Part shown: piece by piece, positions 11,676 to 23,720 of the stretch
Layout of the letters: every line of letters starts with the position of its first letter
Numbering within the stretch: position 1 is the first letter of the stretch
Source of the DNA: Candolleomyces eurysporus
Lineage: Eukaryota > Basidiomycota > Agaricomycetes > Agaricales > Psathyrellaceae
Direction of reading: 5' to 3'
DNA length: 64,000 bases
NCBI GenBank assembly: GCA_027579435.1
Contig: JANBPK010001192.1
Location: 62,001 to 126,000 of the forward strand
Translations under genes and position numbers: made by a program
Notes under the pieces: model-generated
What the model was told of the DNA's origin: nothing
The model's input: the letters and a program-made list of their open reading frames with translations, nothing else
The model's database searches: none

Positions 11676-13247
11676 CCGACCGACCCGCCGATCGACCCAT
11701 CGACAACTTTGAGATGAAGAAGAAGAAATCCGCAACGACGACGACCCCGACCCCTCCTATGCTATCCCGACGATTTAGCTGACCCATATTTTCACCAATG
11801 TTCTATGCTGCTATGAGATACTGCCTCTCACCCATTCCCCACATGTTCTCCCTCAACCATCAAGCACAACACCAACTATCATCAAAAGCAAACACCAGCC
11901 CATCCATCCACTCTCTTTGTACTACCTACGCTCATTCAGGCTCTATCACTCGCCTCACCTCTCCTTTTATCCCTCCTCCCTGTCGTTAGGTCGGCTCTGG
12001 CAAGTTTGCACTTACACGGCAGCTATTCTCTTCATCAAGCATTCATTGGTCATTCGTTCGTCAACAACCTCTCCAATTTTACCTCTTCAAGACGCAGGAG
12101 TCGATCTCGACACAACGCAAACACTTCAAGACGTTCACCGATCGACCGTCGCTCCAGAGGACTCATGGACTTATTTTAACAATTTTCTTCATCTTTTCTT
12201 AGCATCTCTGATTCTTTCGTGATTTAATTCATTCATATTCGATCTTTCTTTTTCTACTCCCAGCTTCCCCCTCCCAATTTAATCGCATAATATCGGAACA
12301 TAAACCTTTCGTTCGTATGCTGTCGCCGCTGTCATTTTGGCTTTCGTCGCGTTTCGTTCGTTCGAGCTTTTCGGCATCGTTCCAGACATCTTTGGCAGTT
12401 ACAGTGTTTTCTTGTTGAGCGATCTATCTCGTCGTTCTGGCCATTTATACAGCCGAGCTTTCTCAGTTCTGGTATACTGTCACACATCTCGTTTCCCTTT
12501 TCCTTCTACTTTTCCTCTTGTTTCTTCCTCCTCCATCTTCCTCCGCATCGAAGACAATCAATCAAAACAATATACATAGCATTTCTTCTCTTGTACGCAA
12601 TCCGATCTGTGTTTCAATCATGTATTTATTCAGATAGTGATATTTCTCTCTTTCTCCGCCCATCTCTTCCTCTTGTTCTCTTACTGGGGCGTATATTTCC
12701 TTCCCCTTCCCCCCTCCCTCCCTCCCTTCGTTTCCTGCGAATTGATATTCGACTTGGAGAGAGTTTGACGACCGACGATGTCCGTCAGTCGATCAGCTTT
12801 CATTAATAGGGCCCTACATGCATACATACGTACGGGCGTCGTCCACTCTGGATGATCTCGATGAGAGTCGTCCTCCTTCTCTTGGTTTCTTCCAACTCCA
12901 TTTTCTATTTATTGCAACAATGTTTCCTGGTAACAAATTTGTCTAATTAGAGGCTAGAGGTTGAATAAAATTGCCTGGTCTTGGATCGAATATGAGTGCG
13001 TTCGTCGTGTGCACTGTGCTCGTCAGAACATCGTCCAAGCCTTTCGCTTCTCCCCTTGCAAGGGACACGGGCTTTGTGGGTGGCAAGGTCCAATATCTCT
13101 AAGGATGACCTTTGTCTTAGACAAAGTGAGACGCTCTATCGCGTAGCCTCGAACGTTGTGTGACTTTGTGTTCTGCCCACATCCCGTCCATGCGGTTTCT
13201 CTAACATTCATACCAGCCCATGTAATCAATCAATCGCCTGCTCGAGT
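11676..13247. other. Long spacer, pyrimidine-rich, no gene recognised
   Basis: 1.5 kb downstream of CDC25 without a recognisable coding gene. It is strongly C/T-rich on the plus strand, with TTCC/CTCC runs near 12490-12560 and 12640-12730. Such tracts usually mark fungal promoters and leaders, so it may belong to an untranslated region or an unrecognised transcript. Short frames here are low-complexity and carry no motif. Confidence 0.5.
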
Positions 13248-13550
13248 ATGGTGCACCTCTTCTCGTTCCCCGAAGAACTCTTGGAATGTATCTTTCAAAG
13301 GGTCTCTATCGTTAAGCCTCCCAATCCTCTGCCTCCTCAACGCTTCGACCCGGTCCCATGTCCCTACATCGACATCGGCTCCCTGGTACACGCCGTCCTA
13401 TAGCTCTGAAGCTCCTTCAAGGTCACCTGGAGCTTCGCCTATATTCACCCCCTCTTCTACTACGCCCAAGGGTTTTCGGTCATGGCAAACCCACCACCGA
13501 CAGCGTTGTCTTTCGTAGGTGTAGGATTGAAGTCATACATGTAACTCTTC
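13248..13550 (+). pseudogene. Possible decayed F-box protein
   Basis: An ATG at 13248 opens MVHLFSFPEELLECIFQRV, which looks like the start of an F-box (leucine/proline-rich, 'LPEELLE.I'). The same frame meets TAG at about 13395 and TGA shortly after. It then continues with SFAYIHPLFYYAQGFSVMA, resembling the 'I.PLLYR' segment that follows an F-box in Agaricomycete proteins. The stops and short length suggest a relic. It is convergent with the NACHT gene. The call is weak because F-boxes diverge greatly. Confidence 0.25.
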
Positions 13551-13647
13551 AGAAGGTAAATAATACATCAATGATTCTGCGCTTCTTCGAATGTCAGTCA
13601 ACAGCCTAAATGAGTTCTGTATCATAGAACGACGCGCAGAACTGGAG

Positions 13648-16600
13648 CTAGTCATCATCCGAGTCCGAACTGATATCCATATCAGAATCACTAGATTCAT
13701 CCTCTGAGCCTGAACTCGTGTCTGTGTCGGCATAAGATCCATATTCACGTTCCTTTTTCTTAATGAAGGGTTCCCACTTTTCAACGTACATGCGCATGAT
13801 TGCAGCCGCCCAAGGGATGCGTGTCTGGAGACAAGATGTTAGTTCCTACCAAGGAAGCAAAGGAAAATTGCTCACTTTCAAACCGTCAGCAGTGTGCCCG
13901 AGGTGCTTTACCCAACCCAAAGGGCTGCTCCACTTCCCGACCGTCATGAGGAATCCCGAAGGTATCGATAGTACCATGTCTATTTTATGCCACCCACCCT
14001 TACGGGTGAAATCAGCGATTTCATCATCGTCGATTAGAGGCAAGAGGAACTCAAGCTCTCTGATAGCAAATGTCAGGCACTTCTCGGAGCGCGACAGGTC
14101 TTCTTGTCTACGTGGTACTAAAGACAAACGTCAGTTGAACGTTTCGTCAAAGTTAAATGTCATCACGTACGGGACTCGAGTTCTGGGTGCTCGATAATGT
14201 GTTGCAGACAGCACTTTGCGTAGTGCGCGTTACTGCGAGCTTCTGGTATAAACAGGTCCCTTGCGCGACTCGGTTCGTCCATGAAGTCGTACAAGGATTT
14301 GTGGTACACATTTAGGCCCATGGTGCCCGATTCATCCTTCTTGAGATGCACCAAGGAACGGAGGTCCGAGGTAAGGATCTCTAAGGCATCGCTTTCTAGA
14401 TGAAGCAATGCGCTGAGCAACTCAGGGCCAATTTCCCCGGATGGATCCATAAGCATGTTCTCGACATCCAGAGAGAAGATCTTGAAAAGCAAAAGAAAGT
14501 TGCGTTCACTGTGGGTATCAACAGCTTCATACGCATCCTTTGCATTCAACAAGATGTTGGTATAAAGTATATCGAGCGCTTCGAATGGTCGCGTTGCTTG
14601 TCCTGGGGTCCAGTTAAGGACTGTATTCAACCTGCGCACAGGCGAGGCTTGACGTTCCGACACGTACTTGAACACGGTCGCCACATACACAAATTGCCCA
14701 GATGCAGCTTGTACAAGGGTGTCAACGTTGCCTTCTGTGAACCAATGGCGTCGACCAATTCTGGAGCCTATACCCTGGAATCTTCTCCGTAGGTATCGAC
14801 GCATATCCTCTGTTGCATCGTACTGATCGCTGCTGAGTTGGAGATGATAGGCCAGTCCGTACAGAGAGCCACCGGTACCCAAAGCGGTACGAATAGCCCA
14901 CTCGAGTCGGCTGGCAATGATAATTCGGAAGGGAAGGTCTTTGTTGAGCAGGGAGCTCTCAATAGCGGCCAACAACTCCACCTGTCTATCTTCCGCTTCG
15001 ATTTTGGTGCTGACACGGCTTCGGTCTTTAGTGGTGTTCGGCTCCCCCTGGCACTCGTCGAGGCCATCAATCAGGATAGCGTACGGGAAGGTGGAGATGT
15101 CGCAGTCCTTGCTTCTTTGAAAATTCTTGAAAGGATGAACCACAAGCGTGTCCATCTGGGTTTTGAGTGACCGGGAGAAGATGAGCGGGTCCCGCTCCAC
15201 TGCGGCAGCGACAAAGCGCTGTAAGGTGGGATGATTCGACCCTAACTGGTAGGCAATGGTTGGGACAACGGTTGATGCTGTGTTCCGATTGGAATCTACA
15301 GCTGAGATGAAGTATGCTGCTCCTAGAATATTGTCGTCTGCGCAGAATTCAGCGATAGACTGCTGCACCGCAGATTTTCCCGAACCGGCAGCGCCGGTCA
15401 TGCACAACAAGCGTTGAGGACATTCACGATTCTCGATCCATTCCATGAGTTCGCGAGTGACCTCGACGCGGGTATCTTCATCACACCTCGGAGCATCATA
15501 TCGAGCACTGGAGTTGTGGAGAGCGTTACGTGAAGTGTTCTTCAGCAGTAGTTTCCAACCTGCGAGACGCCATTGCATCGCAACATATGTCAGCGAAACC
15601 CACCCACGGTAGAATGAAATCAACTTGACGTACCGTCGATTAACTTATCGCTTGTTCTCGGCTTAGCTGCATTCACAGTTACATGCATATCCCCCACTCG
15701 AAAACCGCTGGCTCCCGAGAAAAATGAGGGTGCATCTCCATGGACCCTGGACGCGGCCGAATTATCGCTGGAATTAGACGACACGGAGAACGGCTGGGGT
15801 GCTCGAAGATCTTCGCTAAGAGAGGTCGAGACCACCGTACTGTGCGAAAGATCGACAATGGCATTCTCTCTCGGGGATTGAGGTTTGTGGTGATTCAAGT
15901 TGTCCACAGGAAGCATCGAATCGGGTGTCAAGCGTAACGAAGGATGGTGAGAAGGGGGTGGCGAAGCGCCTGGCACATATACAACCCTCGCCGAACCTTG
16001 TGACAAGCCGAGAGACGGGTCTGCATCACAACCAGTCGACGGAAGACAATGTACACCATCAGCTGATGCGAGTAATGCTGAGTGCTGTGGTTTAGACAGC
16101 AGCTTCAGATCTTCGACTGTCCGCTGGGAAGAGAATTGAGGGGAGGTGCCAATGATGCATACCGCTGGTGGCTGTGGGTTTGGACTTTCGACGGTAATAC
16201 GATTGTACAGCGGTGGAGGCGACGGTTCGGGCATCAAGCCATTCCTGAATTGGGTGAGGTACTCTACTGGTCGCTGAGGGGGAGTTGCTTGAGGTACGGC
16301 GGATGCCCGCGGCAGTGGAAGACGTTTCATAGCATATCCGTCATACACTGATGATGTCGCCTCGATGTTAGTCGCCACTGGTTTTCTTCTCCCTTCTCCA
16401 GGTCTCTCGGAAAGTGGTGGTGGATACGCAACGTTCTTCGTGGGAGTCAACTGCGGAGACGGCTGTGGTAACGGTGTTGTGGTCTCGGCGGGGCTGGGAT
16501 ATGTAGGAAGGGGGCGCTGCGTCGATTGACATCCCCAGGGATAAGTGTGAGTCAAGGCCGAACTCCCTCCCAAATGCGCATGACCAGGATGAGAGGGTAG

Positions 16601-17020
16601 AAGCTGGGTCCCGATGCCCTCAATCGATTGCTGCTGGAAAGAAAGGGATCGAGGTATGACCCAGCTTGTCCTTGACACTCCTATTTGACCGTCCTGAGTC
16701 TTGAAGAGCCGCCCGTATCGGCCAAATATCCGTAACTTGGAGCCTGCTTCGCGGGACAGGTCCTTTGGCATTAGCTTCAAGATGAGGGTAGGAAGGAAGG
16801 TGTAATGAGGCGATTGTGTGTGTGACGAGTGCAATGGGTTTTGACTGCGAAAGAGGTGCCGGATGAAATCCAATATGGCATAGCATCTCCGCGCCTCAAG
16901 GCTTTGTCCGATCGAAACGAGGACTTCTGCCGAAAGACGCGAAAGTTTGGAAGGATGAGGTCGTCTTGAATACCATGTCCATGGGTCAGAAGGGAGGTGG
17001 GTCGCTGGGCGACACGCCTA
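13648..17020 (-). CDS. NACHT-domain NTPase (NLR-like/STAND) with long proline-rich N-terminus
   Basis: A STAND-class NTPase of the fungal NLR-like type; relatives act in non-self recognition and programmed cell death, but this one's role is unknown. Exons in frame: about 17010 to 15634, 14171-15559, 13876-14117 and 13648-13824. The first 410 or more residues are proline/serine-rich and disordered and lead into GFRVGDMHVTVN, the usual lead-in before NACHT. The core reads GWKLLLKNTSRNALHNSSAR, then MTGAAGSGKSAVQQ (Walker A), AAYFISAVD, and ILIDGLDEC (Walker B), followed by FRIIIASRLEW. A helical region and a cysteine-containing CCLQHIIEH follow. The protein ends in a short acidic tail (TDTSSGSEDESSDSDMD) with no WD40, ankyrin or TPR repeats. 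The true start is upstream: the frame is open past 16873 (SRLSAEVLVSIGQSLEARRC) to about 17010, where an AG acceptor sits near an N. Confidence 0.85.
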
Positions 17021-17027
17021 TGAAANT

Positions 17028-17923
17028 TTTTTCTCTAAACAAGGGCCGCTTGCACTGGCCTCTCGAGGGCTCGGGCTGCCACCCTACAGAGAGAAGATAG
17101 AGGTCTGAGCACACGCCGACTCAATCACAAACTATGTCGCCTTCAACAGAAAAGCTGAATCGTTGATATTCCCAAGAAAAGAAACGAAAAACAGATAGAC
17201 GAGAGACACTTACAAGAAATCATAGATCCATTTCATATTCACAAACACTGCACCTGAACGCATCGACTCGGTCACGTCGTAGTCGTTGAGGCGTGTTCAA
17301 GGGGCAGGAGCTTCTCAATTTGGCAGAATATCGGGTTTGCGGAATAGTGAAGCGTTCACAATCATTCGGGAGCGTGAGATGCGCTCGCTTGAGAGCACGC
17401 CCCCGGTTCGTCCACCTTCCTTTCGTGCTCCCCTGCCAGGTTCCAATCTGGAAAAGAGATATCCTTCGTCTATATTGATGGGCGAGCACGGGACACACAA
17501 ACACACACCTTGGTTTGCCATTGAGTCTGAGCAGTATCCGCGCTCGAAGACTTGAGAGACGAAAGATCTAAACGTCTCTTGAAACTGCATGGTTGCGTCG
17601 TGCATCTAACTGTAAAACGGGCCACGTGCAGTGCAGGGAGAGACAGTTTTGAACGGACATACCCATAGCCAAGAACAACACGACCCCCTTCTCGTTTGCA
17701 AGGCCTGCGATTTGGATATCCTCATCCTTTTTTCGTTTTCCAACGTCAAAGAGGAGAAACTGACGCCAATATCGCTGGATTGGAGCGGTCAAAAATCCGA
17801 TCAGTGATGGATGACTGACAATTTGGGAACCCTTTGGACGCGTTCACGCGTTTTGACTCTTTCCTCTTCTTACTCCCTTCTTGACGACTTTTACTTGCCA
17901 ACGCATTTCTCGACAGCAAAAAG
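17028..17923. other. Spacer between the NACHT gene and CCT1 (divergent)
   Basis: It should hold the 5' exon(s) of the NACHT gene on the minus strand and the CCT1 promoter on the plus strand. One candidate first exon on the minus strand (from about 17590, MQFQETFRSFVSQVFERGYC, ending at a GTGTGT splice site) could belong to the NACHT gene, but I cannot join it confidently. Confidence 0.4.
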
Positions 17924-20073
17924 ATGAGTATGTTTCAACGGGATCCGAGAGCGGGTGCTTTCCTTGGGGGAGATCGGGTCTCTGGGCAGGAGATTCGAGA
18001 CCAAAATGGTAGGTGTCTCTAATATTTATCTATCGTGTAGTGCTGACCACTTTTTCGTTTTGGCATGGTGGTGTTCGTTGGTGGTGCTTGTAGTCGTCGC
18101 TGCGCAGTCGATAGCGAATATCGTGAAGAGCTCATTGGGACCTTTGGGCTTGGATAAAATGCTCGTTGATAACATTGGTGTATGTGCCTTTTTGGTTTGA
18201 CTCTTTCAATAATCAATCTGACTTTCGATTTTTCTGTTTCGGCTGAACAGGAAGTGACAATCTCAAACGACGGCGCTACAATCCTCTCCCTACTCGCGGT
18301 CGAACACCCCGCAGGCAAAATATTCGTCGACCTGGCCCAAAAGCAGGACAAGGAAGTGGGAGATGGGACTACGTCCGTAGTCATCATCGCAGCCGAGCTT
18401 CTGCGTCGTGCAAACGAATTGGTGAAAGCCAGGATCCATCCTACGACTATCATCACTGGGTATCGGTTGGCGTGTCGGGAGGCGGTGAGGTTTATGCAGG
18501 AGCAGTTGAGCATCAAGGTGGACGCACTTGGGAGGGAGGCGTTGATCAATGTCGCGAAGACGTCGATGTCGAGTAAGATCATCGGAAAGTGAGTCCTGGT
18601 TTCATCTGTTTGAGTGGTGGTGGCATTGGATATATGNTTTTTTTGGTGCTGGTGCTCATTGATCGTTTTATGAATCGCCTTCATCTAGCGACGATGACTT
18701 TTTTGCACCGATGGCGGTGGATGCGATGCAGGCCGTGAAAACTATCAACTTGCGTGGAGATATCAAGTACCCTGTGAAGGCCGTCAATGTGCTCAAGGCT
18801 CATGGAAAAAGTGCCCGTGAATCGGTCTTTGTTCCTGGATATGCTTTGAACTGCACCGTTGCGAGTCAAGGTGAGTTTTGGAAGGATCTTGCAGTCCCCC
18901 CCCTTTTTTTTTTTCTGACGCGTCCTGCGATAGCGATGAAGAAGCGAATTGTGAATGCAAAAATTGCTTGTCTCGATATCAACTTGCAGAAAGCTAGGAT
19001 GCAGCTTGGTGTTCAGATCTTGGTCGACAACCCCGAGCAGTTGGAGGATATCCGACGAAGGTGGGTGTACTTCGCCTCTTATTGCCCATGTACCCGAGAC
19101 GATGATTCTTCCTTATAGGGAGTCTGAAATCACTCTTGAGCGTATTCGCAAAATTCTTGCTGCCGGAGCCAACGTTGTGCTGACAACAAAAGGAATTGAC
19201 GACCTTTGCCTAAAGGAATTCGTCGAGGCTGGTGCGATGGCCGTTCGCCGATGCCGTAAAGAAGATCTCCGTCGCATCGCAAAGGCTACTGGAGGTCAGC
19301 TCATTTCGAGCTTGGCCAACTTGGAGGGTGAAGAGACCTTCGAGGCTAGCTATCTTGGAACTGCCGATGAAGTCGTGCAGGAGCGAATTTCCGATGATGA
19401 GCTGATTTTGATTAGAGGAACAAAGGTCGTGAGCTCTGCGTCGATCATCCTCCGAGGAGCAAACGACTATTTGCTGGATGAAATGGAACGGGCGTTGCAC
19501 GACACGCTCTCTATTATTAAGAGAACTTTGGAGAGCGGAGCGGTTGTTCCAGGAGGTGGTGCTGTCGAGTCTGCTCTCAGCATCTACTTGGAAAACTTTG
19601 CTACGAGTCTTGTACGTTGCTCTCTATTTTTATACTCGCGGCACTTAGTAACGATAAATAGGGATCGAGGGAGCAGTTGGCGATTGCAGAGTTTGCATCC
19701 GCACTTCTGACTATCCCAAAGACTCTCGCGGTCAACGCGGCGAAGGATTCCACAGAGCTTGTTGCGAAACTGCGCTCGTACCACAACGCTGCTCAGAAAG
19801 CACCCGTCGGCGATCCCAAGAAGGCGTTGCTGCGTTATGGTTTGGATCTGCTCAATGGCGAAGTGCGGGACAACGTTTCTGCCGGGGTTCTGGAACCGAC
19901 GATGAGCAAGGTGAAGAGTTTGAAGTCTGCATATGAAGCTGCTGTATCGCTTCTCCGTATCGACGATGCGATCCAATGTGTTCCTGGTGAGTGGATTCTG
20001 CCTTGGAAACCAGGCCCGGACGCTGACGGCATGGATAGAGCAACAACAGGAGCGTGATCCCCACGGCCATTAG
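17924..20073 (+). CDS. cct1: T-complex protein 1 subunit alpha (CCT1)
   Basis: Alpha subunit of the eukaryotic cytosolic chaperonin TRiC/CCT, an ATP-driven double ring that folds actin, tubulin and many WD40 proteins. Eight exons join in frame: 17924-18008, 18094-18179, 18251-18588, 18689-18870, 18934-19060, 19119-19611, 19662-19986 and 20039-20073. They give 556 residues, the normal family size. Signatures visible: [30 protein letters not shown], the ATPase motif [21 protein letters not shown] in the apical domain, and [16 protein letters not shown]. The start [20 protein letters not shown] matches the short N-terminus of fungal CCT1. An N in an intron (18637) does not touch coding sequence. 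All frames are clean. Confidence 0.97.
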
Positions 20074-20335
20074 ACTGTCAGTGTAGAGTAGATATGAATG
20101 TGCGTACTAAACGAATATAATGGATGCCTCGAGGCAAACGCGGTCGCGCCCCTAAGGGAGAGTGACGCGGGTATCACGTGAGGAGACGAGGATCAACAAC
20201 GAGCGGTGGACGGGTTTGTTGTCCTCCGACACCACCTGGCCATTGTCTTTTCGCGTCGTGAGCCACAGAAACGCGTCTTTCGTCGCCGTTCTTCAAAGCT
20301 GCAGCCCGCCAACGCCCAGGCATCGTCTCTCTTTC

Positions 20336-23301
20336 ATGCAGCCAGAACAGCTGCCCACCTTCGTCCCCCAACTCTCGCAGCGCTTCAAGTCTCTCGTCTG
20401 GTCGTGTCTCGACTCGGACTTGGTCAAGTCCGCCGTCTTTCATGCTGAACGTTTCTATTCTCTCGACCCCCGCAACCACGACGCACGCCATCTCTATGCG
20501 ACGGCACTCCTAAGAGCACAGCAGACATACTCGGCACTCCACCTCGTGAACGGATCCGCGGATGAGCAGTGCACAGGCTGTCTCGAAATAAAGGCCAAGT
20601 GCTGCACGGCGCTGGGACGGTATCGACAAGCCCGAGAGGCTCTTGACGCTACGCTGAGAGACGGACATTACGTGTCGACAGGTATGTCTCACTGCCAAAG
20701 TTAATTAATAACCCGTAGAGTTAGTCTGACCGACTTTTGCTCGCGATTTCTCCAGCGTCGTCAAGCACTCGAGCAGCAAAAGACTTTCCAGAAGCTGCAG
20801 CTGTACGATGTAGAGCAGGAAATGCAGCAATGAAAGGCAATCAGCATGATGTAGCGCAACGCCATTACGAGGCAGCTCTGCGGTCAAACCCTTACCTCTG
20901 GGAGGCCTTGGAAGGCCTTTGTGCGCTTGGTACGTGCCTTTTCTACATTCCCGACGTGTATCGCTGGTCTCATACATTTTACCGACGTCTGTAGGCCAAA
21001 TACCAGACATCGATCAACTGTTTCCCCCCAAACCCGTACCCGTTAAACGAGGACCCTCACAAATGGACGATACCACAGCAAGAAATATACCAATCGCGAC
21101 TGGAGCCGGTTTCTTTACCCCTGAAGCTGGGAGCAGTGGTCACGGCGGAGGCGGGAATTTGTTTCGTGGATGGAGACCGGACGCCCCGCAACCACAGCCT
21201 TTCCGCCTAGAGTTTCCTAGGGATTCAATGCAAGTTTCCTGTCTCTTGATCTTGGATGATCAACTAACGTCTGTATAGAGCTCCCAGCGATAGCAGCTTC
21301 TTTGCCGACAATTCCTTTCAAGTGCACCGACCCACTCGCTCCCAACCCTCCAACATCAACGTAATGCAAAGTAATATCCCTCGACCATTATCGTCTGCGG
21401 ATGAGGCTGGACCTGTGCAGAAACGACTGCGTTCCACCGCCAAACAACCGGAGCAGACCAAGCCAAAGTCTTCAAATAAGACTACAGTAGATGAACCCTT
21501 GAAAAAGGCACGCGCACGCCCGGCCTTGTCATTTGCTAACATCTTCTCATCTAGTCATTCTCAGCCGGCGGCGGCTTCTAGGACAAATACTGCCCTCACG
21601 AAGAATGGCGCTCAAGGGAATGCTGCTCATGCAGGAACACGCCGAAGTAATCGTCTTTTAAGCGGTTCAGGAGCTAAGCAGCTTCATTTATCCAAGGTAA
21701 GTTAGCTGTCATTGGATGACTTGGGTCATGGGAACTAATTGTGCTGTTGCCTCCTCGTGGTGTCTTTCTAGCTTCCTCCTGCAACACGAGAACGACGGAG
21801 GCAGGTTGCCCATACACGTAATAAATCAGTCGAGTCGGATAAGGAAGAGGAATCTAATCCCAGTGGCGACTTTGCCGAATCGACATCCCCTCCGTCGGCA
21901 GCCTTGTCCCCGCGGTCGGAAGCGTCACCACCTCCAGCGGGTTGGACCATCGTGCAGGAACAGCAGGCACAGGAAGAGTACGAGAATGAGCTAGCCGAGC
22001 ATTATCTGTACGAATTGGTTCGCCAGTTCGCTTCAGCTGCCAGACGGCTAGCACTGTATGATTGCAAGACGTGTTTGAAGGAGCTGGAGCAGCTACCCGT
22101 CGCCCATCAGCGGTCCGCCTCGGTTCTGGTTATGGTCGGCAAGGTGCACTACGAAATGCAGGATTACGCTTCGGTTAGTGGGATTGCCTTTTCTGTAGCC
22201 TTATCTCTAACTCGTGTTCATCCCATAGGCGGAGAGAGCGTTCAGGAGTGCAAGGGAGATTGAACCCTATCGACTCTGGGATATGGAAGTGTATTCCACG
22301 CTCCTATGGCATCTGCAGCGGAACGTAGAGCTATCGTATTTGGCTCAGGAGCTGTTGAACATCAACCCCCAATCGTCGCAAGCGTGGATTGCAATCGGGA
22401 ATCTGTTCTCGTTGCAGAAGGATCGAAACCAGGCTCTGACATGCTTCAGGCGTGCTTCTCAATTGGACCCGTCATGTGCCTATGCGTTTACGCTAAGTGG
22501 ACACGAGACGATAGATGAGAACCTGGATAAGTCGATCAACTTCTTTGAATCTGCGCTGCGTGTTGACGCTAGACATTACAATGCATGGTAAGTTCCATTT
22601 TCATCTCTTTGGACCCTTTGTGGGATCGGTGATCAAACTCATACTTATGGTGAACGTACGACAGGTATGGATTAGGAACATGTTATCTGCGAGCAAGCAA
22701 AATTCGCCGCGCCGAGTACCATTTCAGGAAAGCCATGGAGATCCATCCGAACAATGCTGTCGTTTTGGGATGTGTAGCCATGGTCAGTCATTTGGACGTT
22801 GGCTCGGAGACGACAGACAGGCTAACGGCTCCGGGAACGAACCCCGCATTTATTATTCTTTCACAGACACTGGAACGGCGGAAACAACTTGATACAGCGT
22901 TGAGCTATTACAATAAGGCGATAGAAGTGGCCCCTGAGAATGCATTGGTCCGTTATAGACGAGCGAAGATGATGGTCTCAATGCGGAAGTACGATGTAAG
23001 CCTGGTTCTATTACCTATTTACGCCCCAAAAGCTGGGGTGTATGGGATATTTTTGATGACTGACTGGATTTTGTGCAATCAGGAAGCGATACAGGATTTG
23101 GAATATCTTCGACGGACGACGCCAGAAGAAGCGAATGTGATCTTCCAGCTGGCGAAGGTGTACCGACTCATAGGAGATGGAGTCAGGTCCGCACAGGCGC
23201 TTGCGGTAGCACGCGACATTGCTCCCAAGAGCCTGAACAAAATGAAGCGGCTGCTGGAGACTGTGCGGGACGACGGTGACGACAAGATGGACGAAGGATG
23301 A
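20336..23301 (+). CDS. CDC27: Anaphase-promoting complex subunit 3 (Cdc27)
   Basis: TPR subunit of the APC/C ubiquitin ligase. It forms homodimers in the TPR lobe and binds the IR tails of the activators Cdc20 and Cdh1. The N-terminal TPR block starts MQPEQLPTFVPQLSQRFKSL and continues HAERFYSLDPRNHDARHLYA. A disordered Ser/Pro linker of about 300 residues with many basic sites follows (about 21000-21900). The C-terminal TPR superhelix runs from about 21950 to 23230: NPQSSQAWIAIGNLFSLQKD, HFRKAMEIHPNNAVVLGC, YYNKAIEVAPENALVRYRRA, and a last repeat VIFQLAKVYRLIGDG. It ends KMDEG, stop at 23299-23301. Exons join across several short introns; the first ends after CTACG-like THYVSTG (about 20682). 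About 260 bp separate it from CCT1 upstream, and a CACGTG site lies at about 20175. Confidence 0.93.
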
Positions 23302-23720
23302 TGCGAGAAGACGTGGACTGGACTCCGAGCCAGCGCGGACGGAGGATTCAGAAGGGTGTAACATTACGAGCTATCTGTGGCGACATTTCTTGTAGATATC
23401 GCACATACTATTAGGACAGCATTGGTAGCGAGCATGAAGCGAGCGGTGGGAGAGGGTTCGAGTGAATGCCGAGATCGGGCGTATTCGCCGAACGGAAGCG
23501 GTTCGAGTGTGAAACGAACCGTGACCGAACCGTGATGTTGAGTCACTCCTGTGAGAGATGGAGTTATATAAACGGGAGGAGCGCCTTTCTTTGTTTCTGC
23601 CCATTACCGCCTGCCCCCGTCGTCCCCACCATGTCCTCATAACTCGTCCCCACCGTCCTCGTCGCCATCACCGTGGCCTAGCCCTTTTTTGACTCTCTGG
23701 CTCCCTCTCAGCTACAAGAA
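23302..23720. other. Spacer CDC27 to orphan gene
   Basis: About 0.4 kb. A TATA-like element (gttatataaacg, about 23562-23573) lies roughly 150 bp before the next start codon, in a position suited to a promoter. I see no gene. Confidence 0.45.

Noticed and set aside
12337..12806. Short plus-strand frames in the CDC25 downstream spacer
   Set aside because: They lie in pyrimidine-rich low-complexity sequence that yields Ser/Phe/Leu-rich frames by chance.
17315..17605. 96-codon minus-strand frame before the NACHT gene
   Set aside because: It may contain a first exon (MQFQETF...) but I could not join it in frame with the exon at 17010, so I did not add it as a gene.
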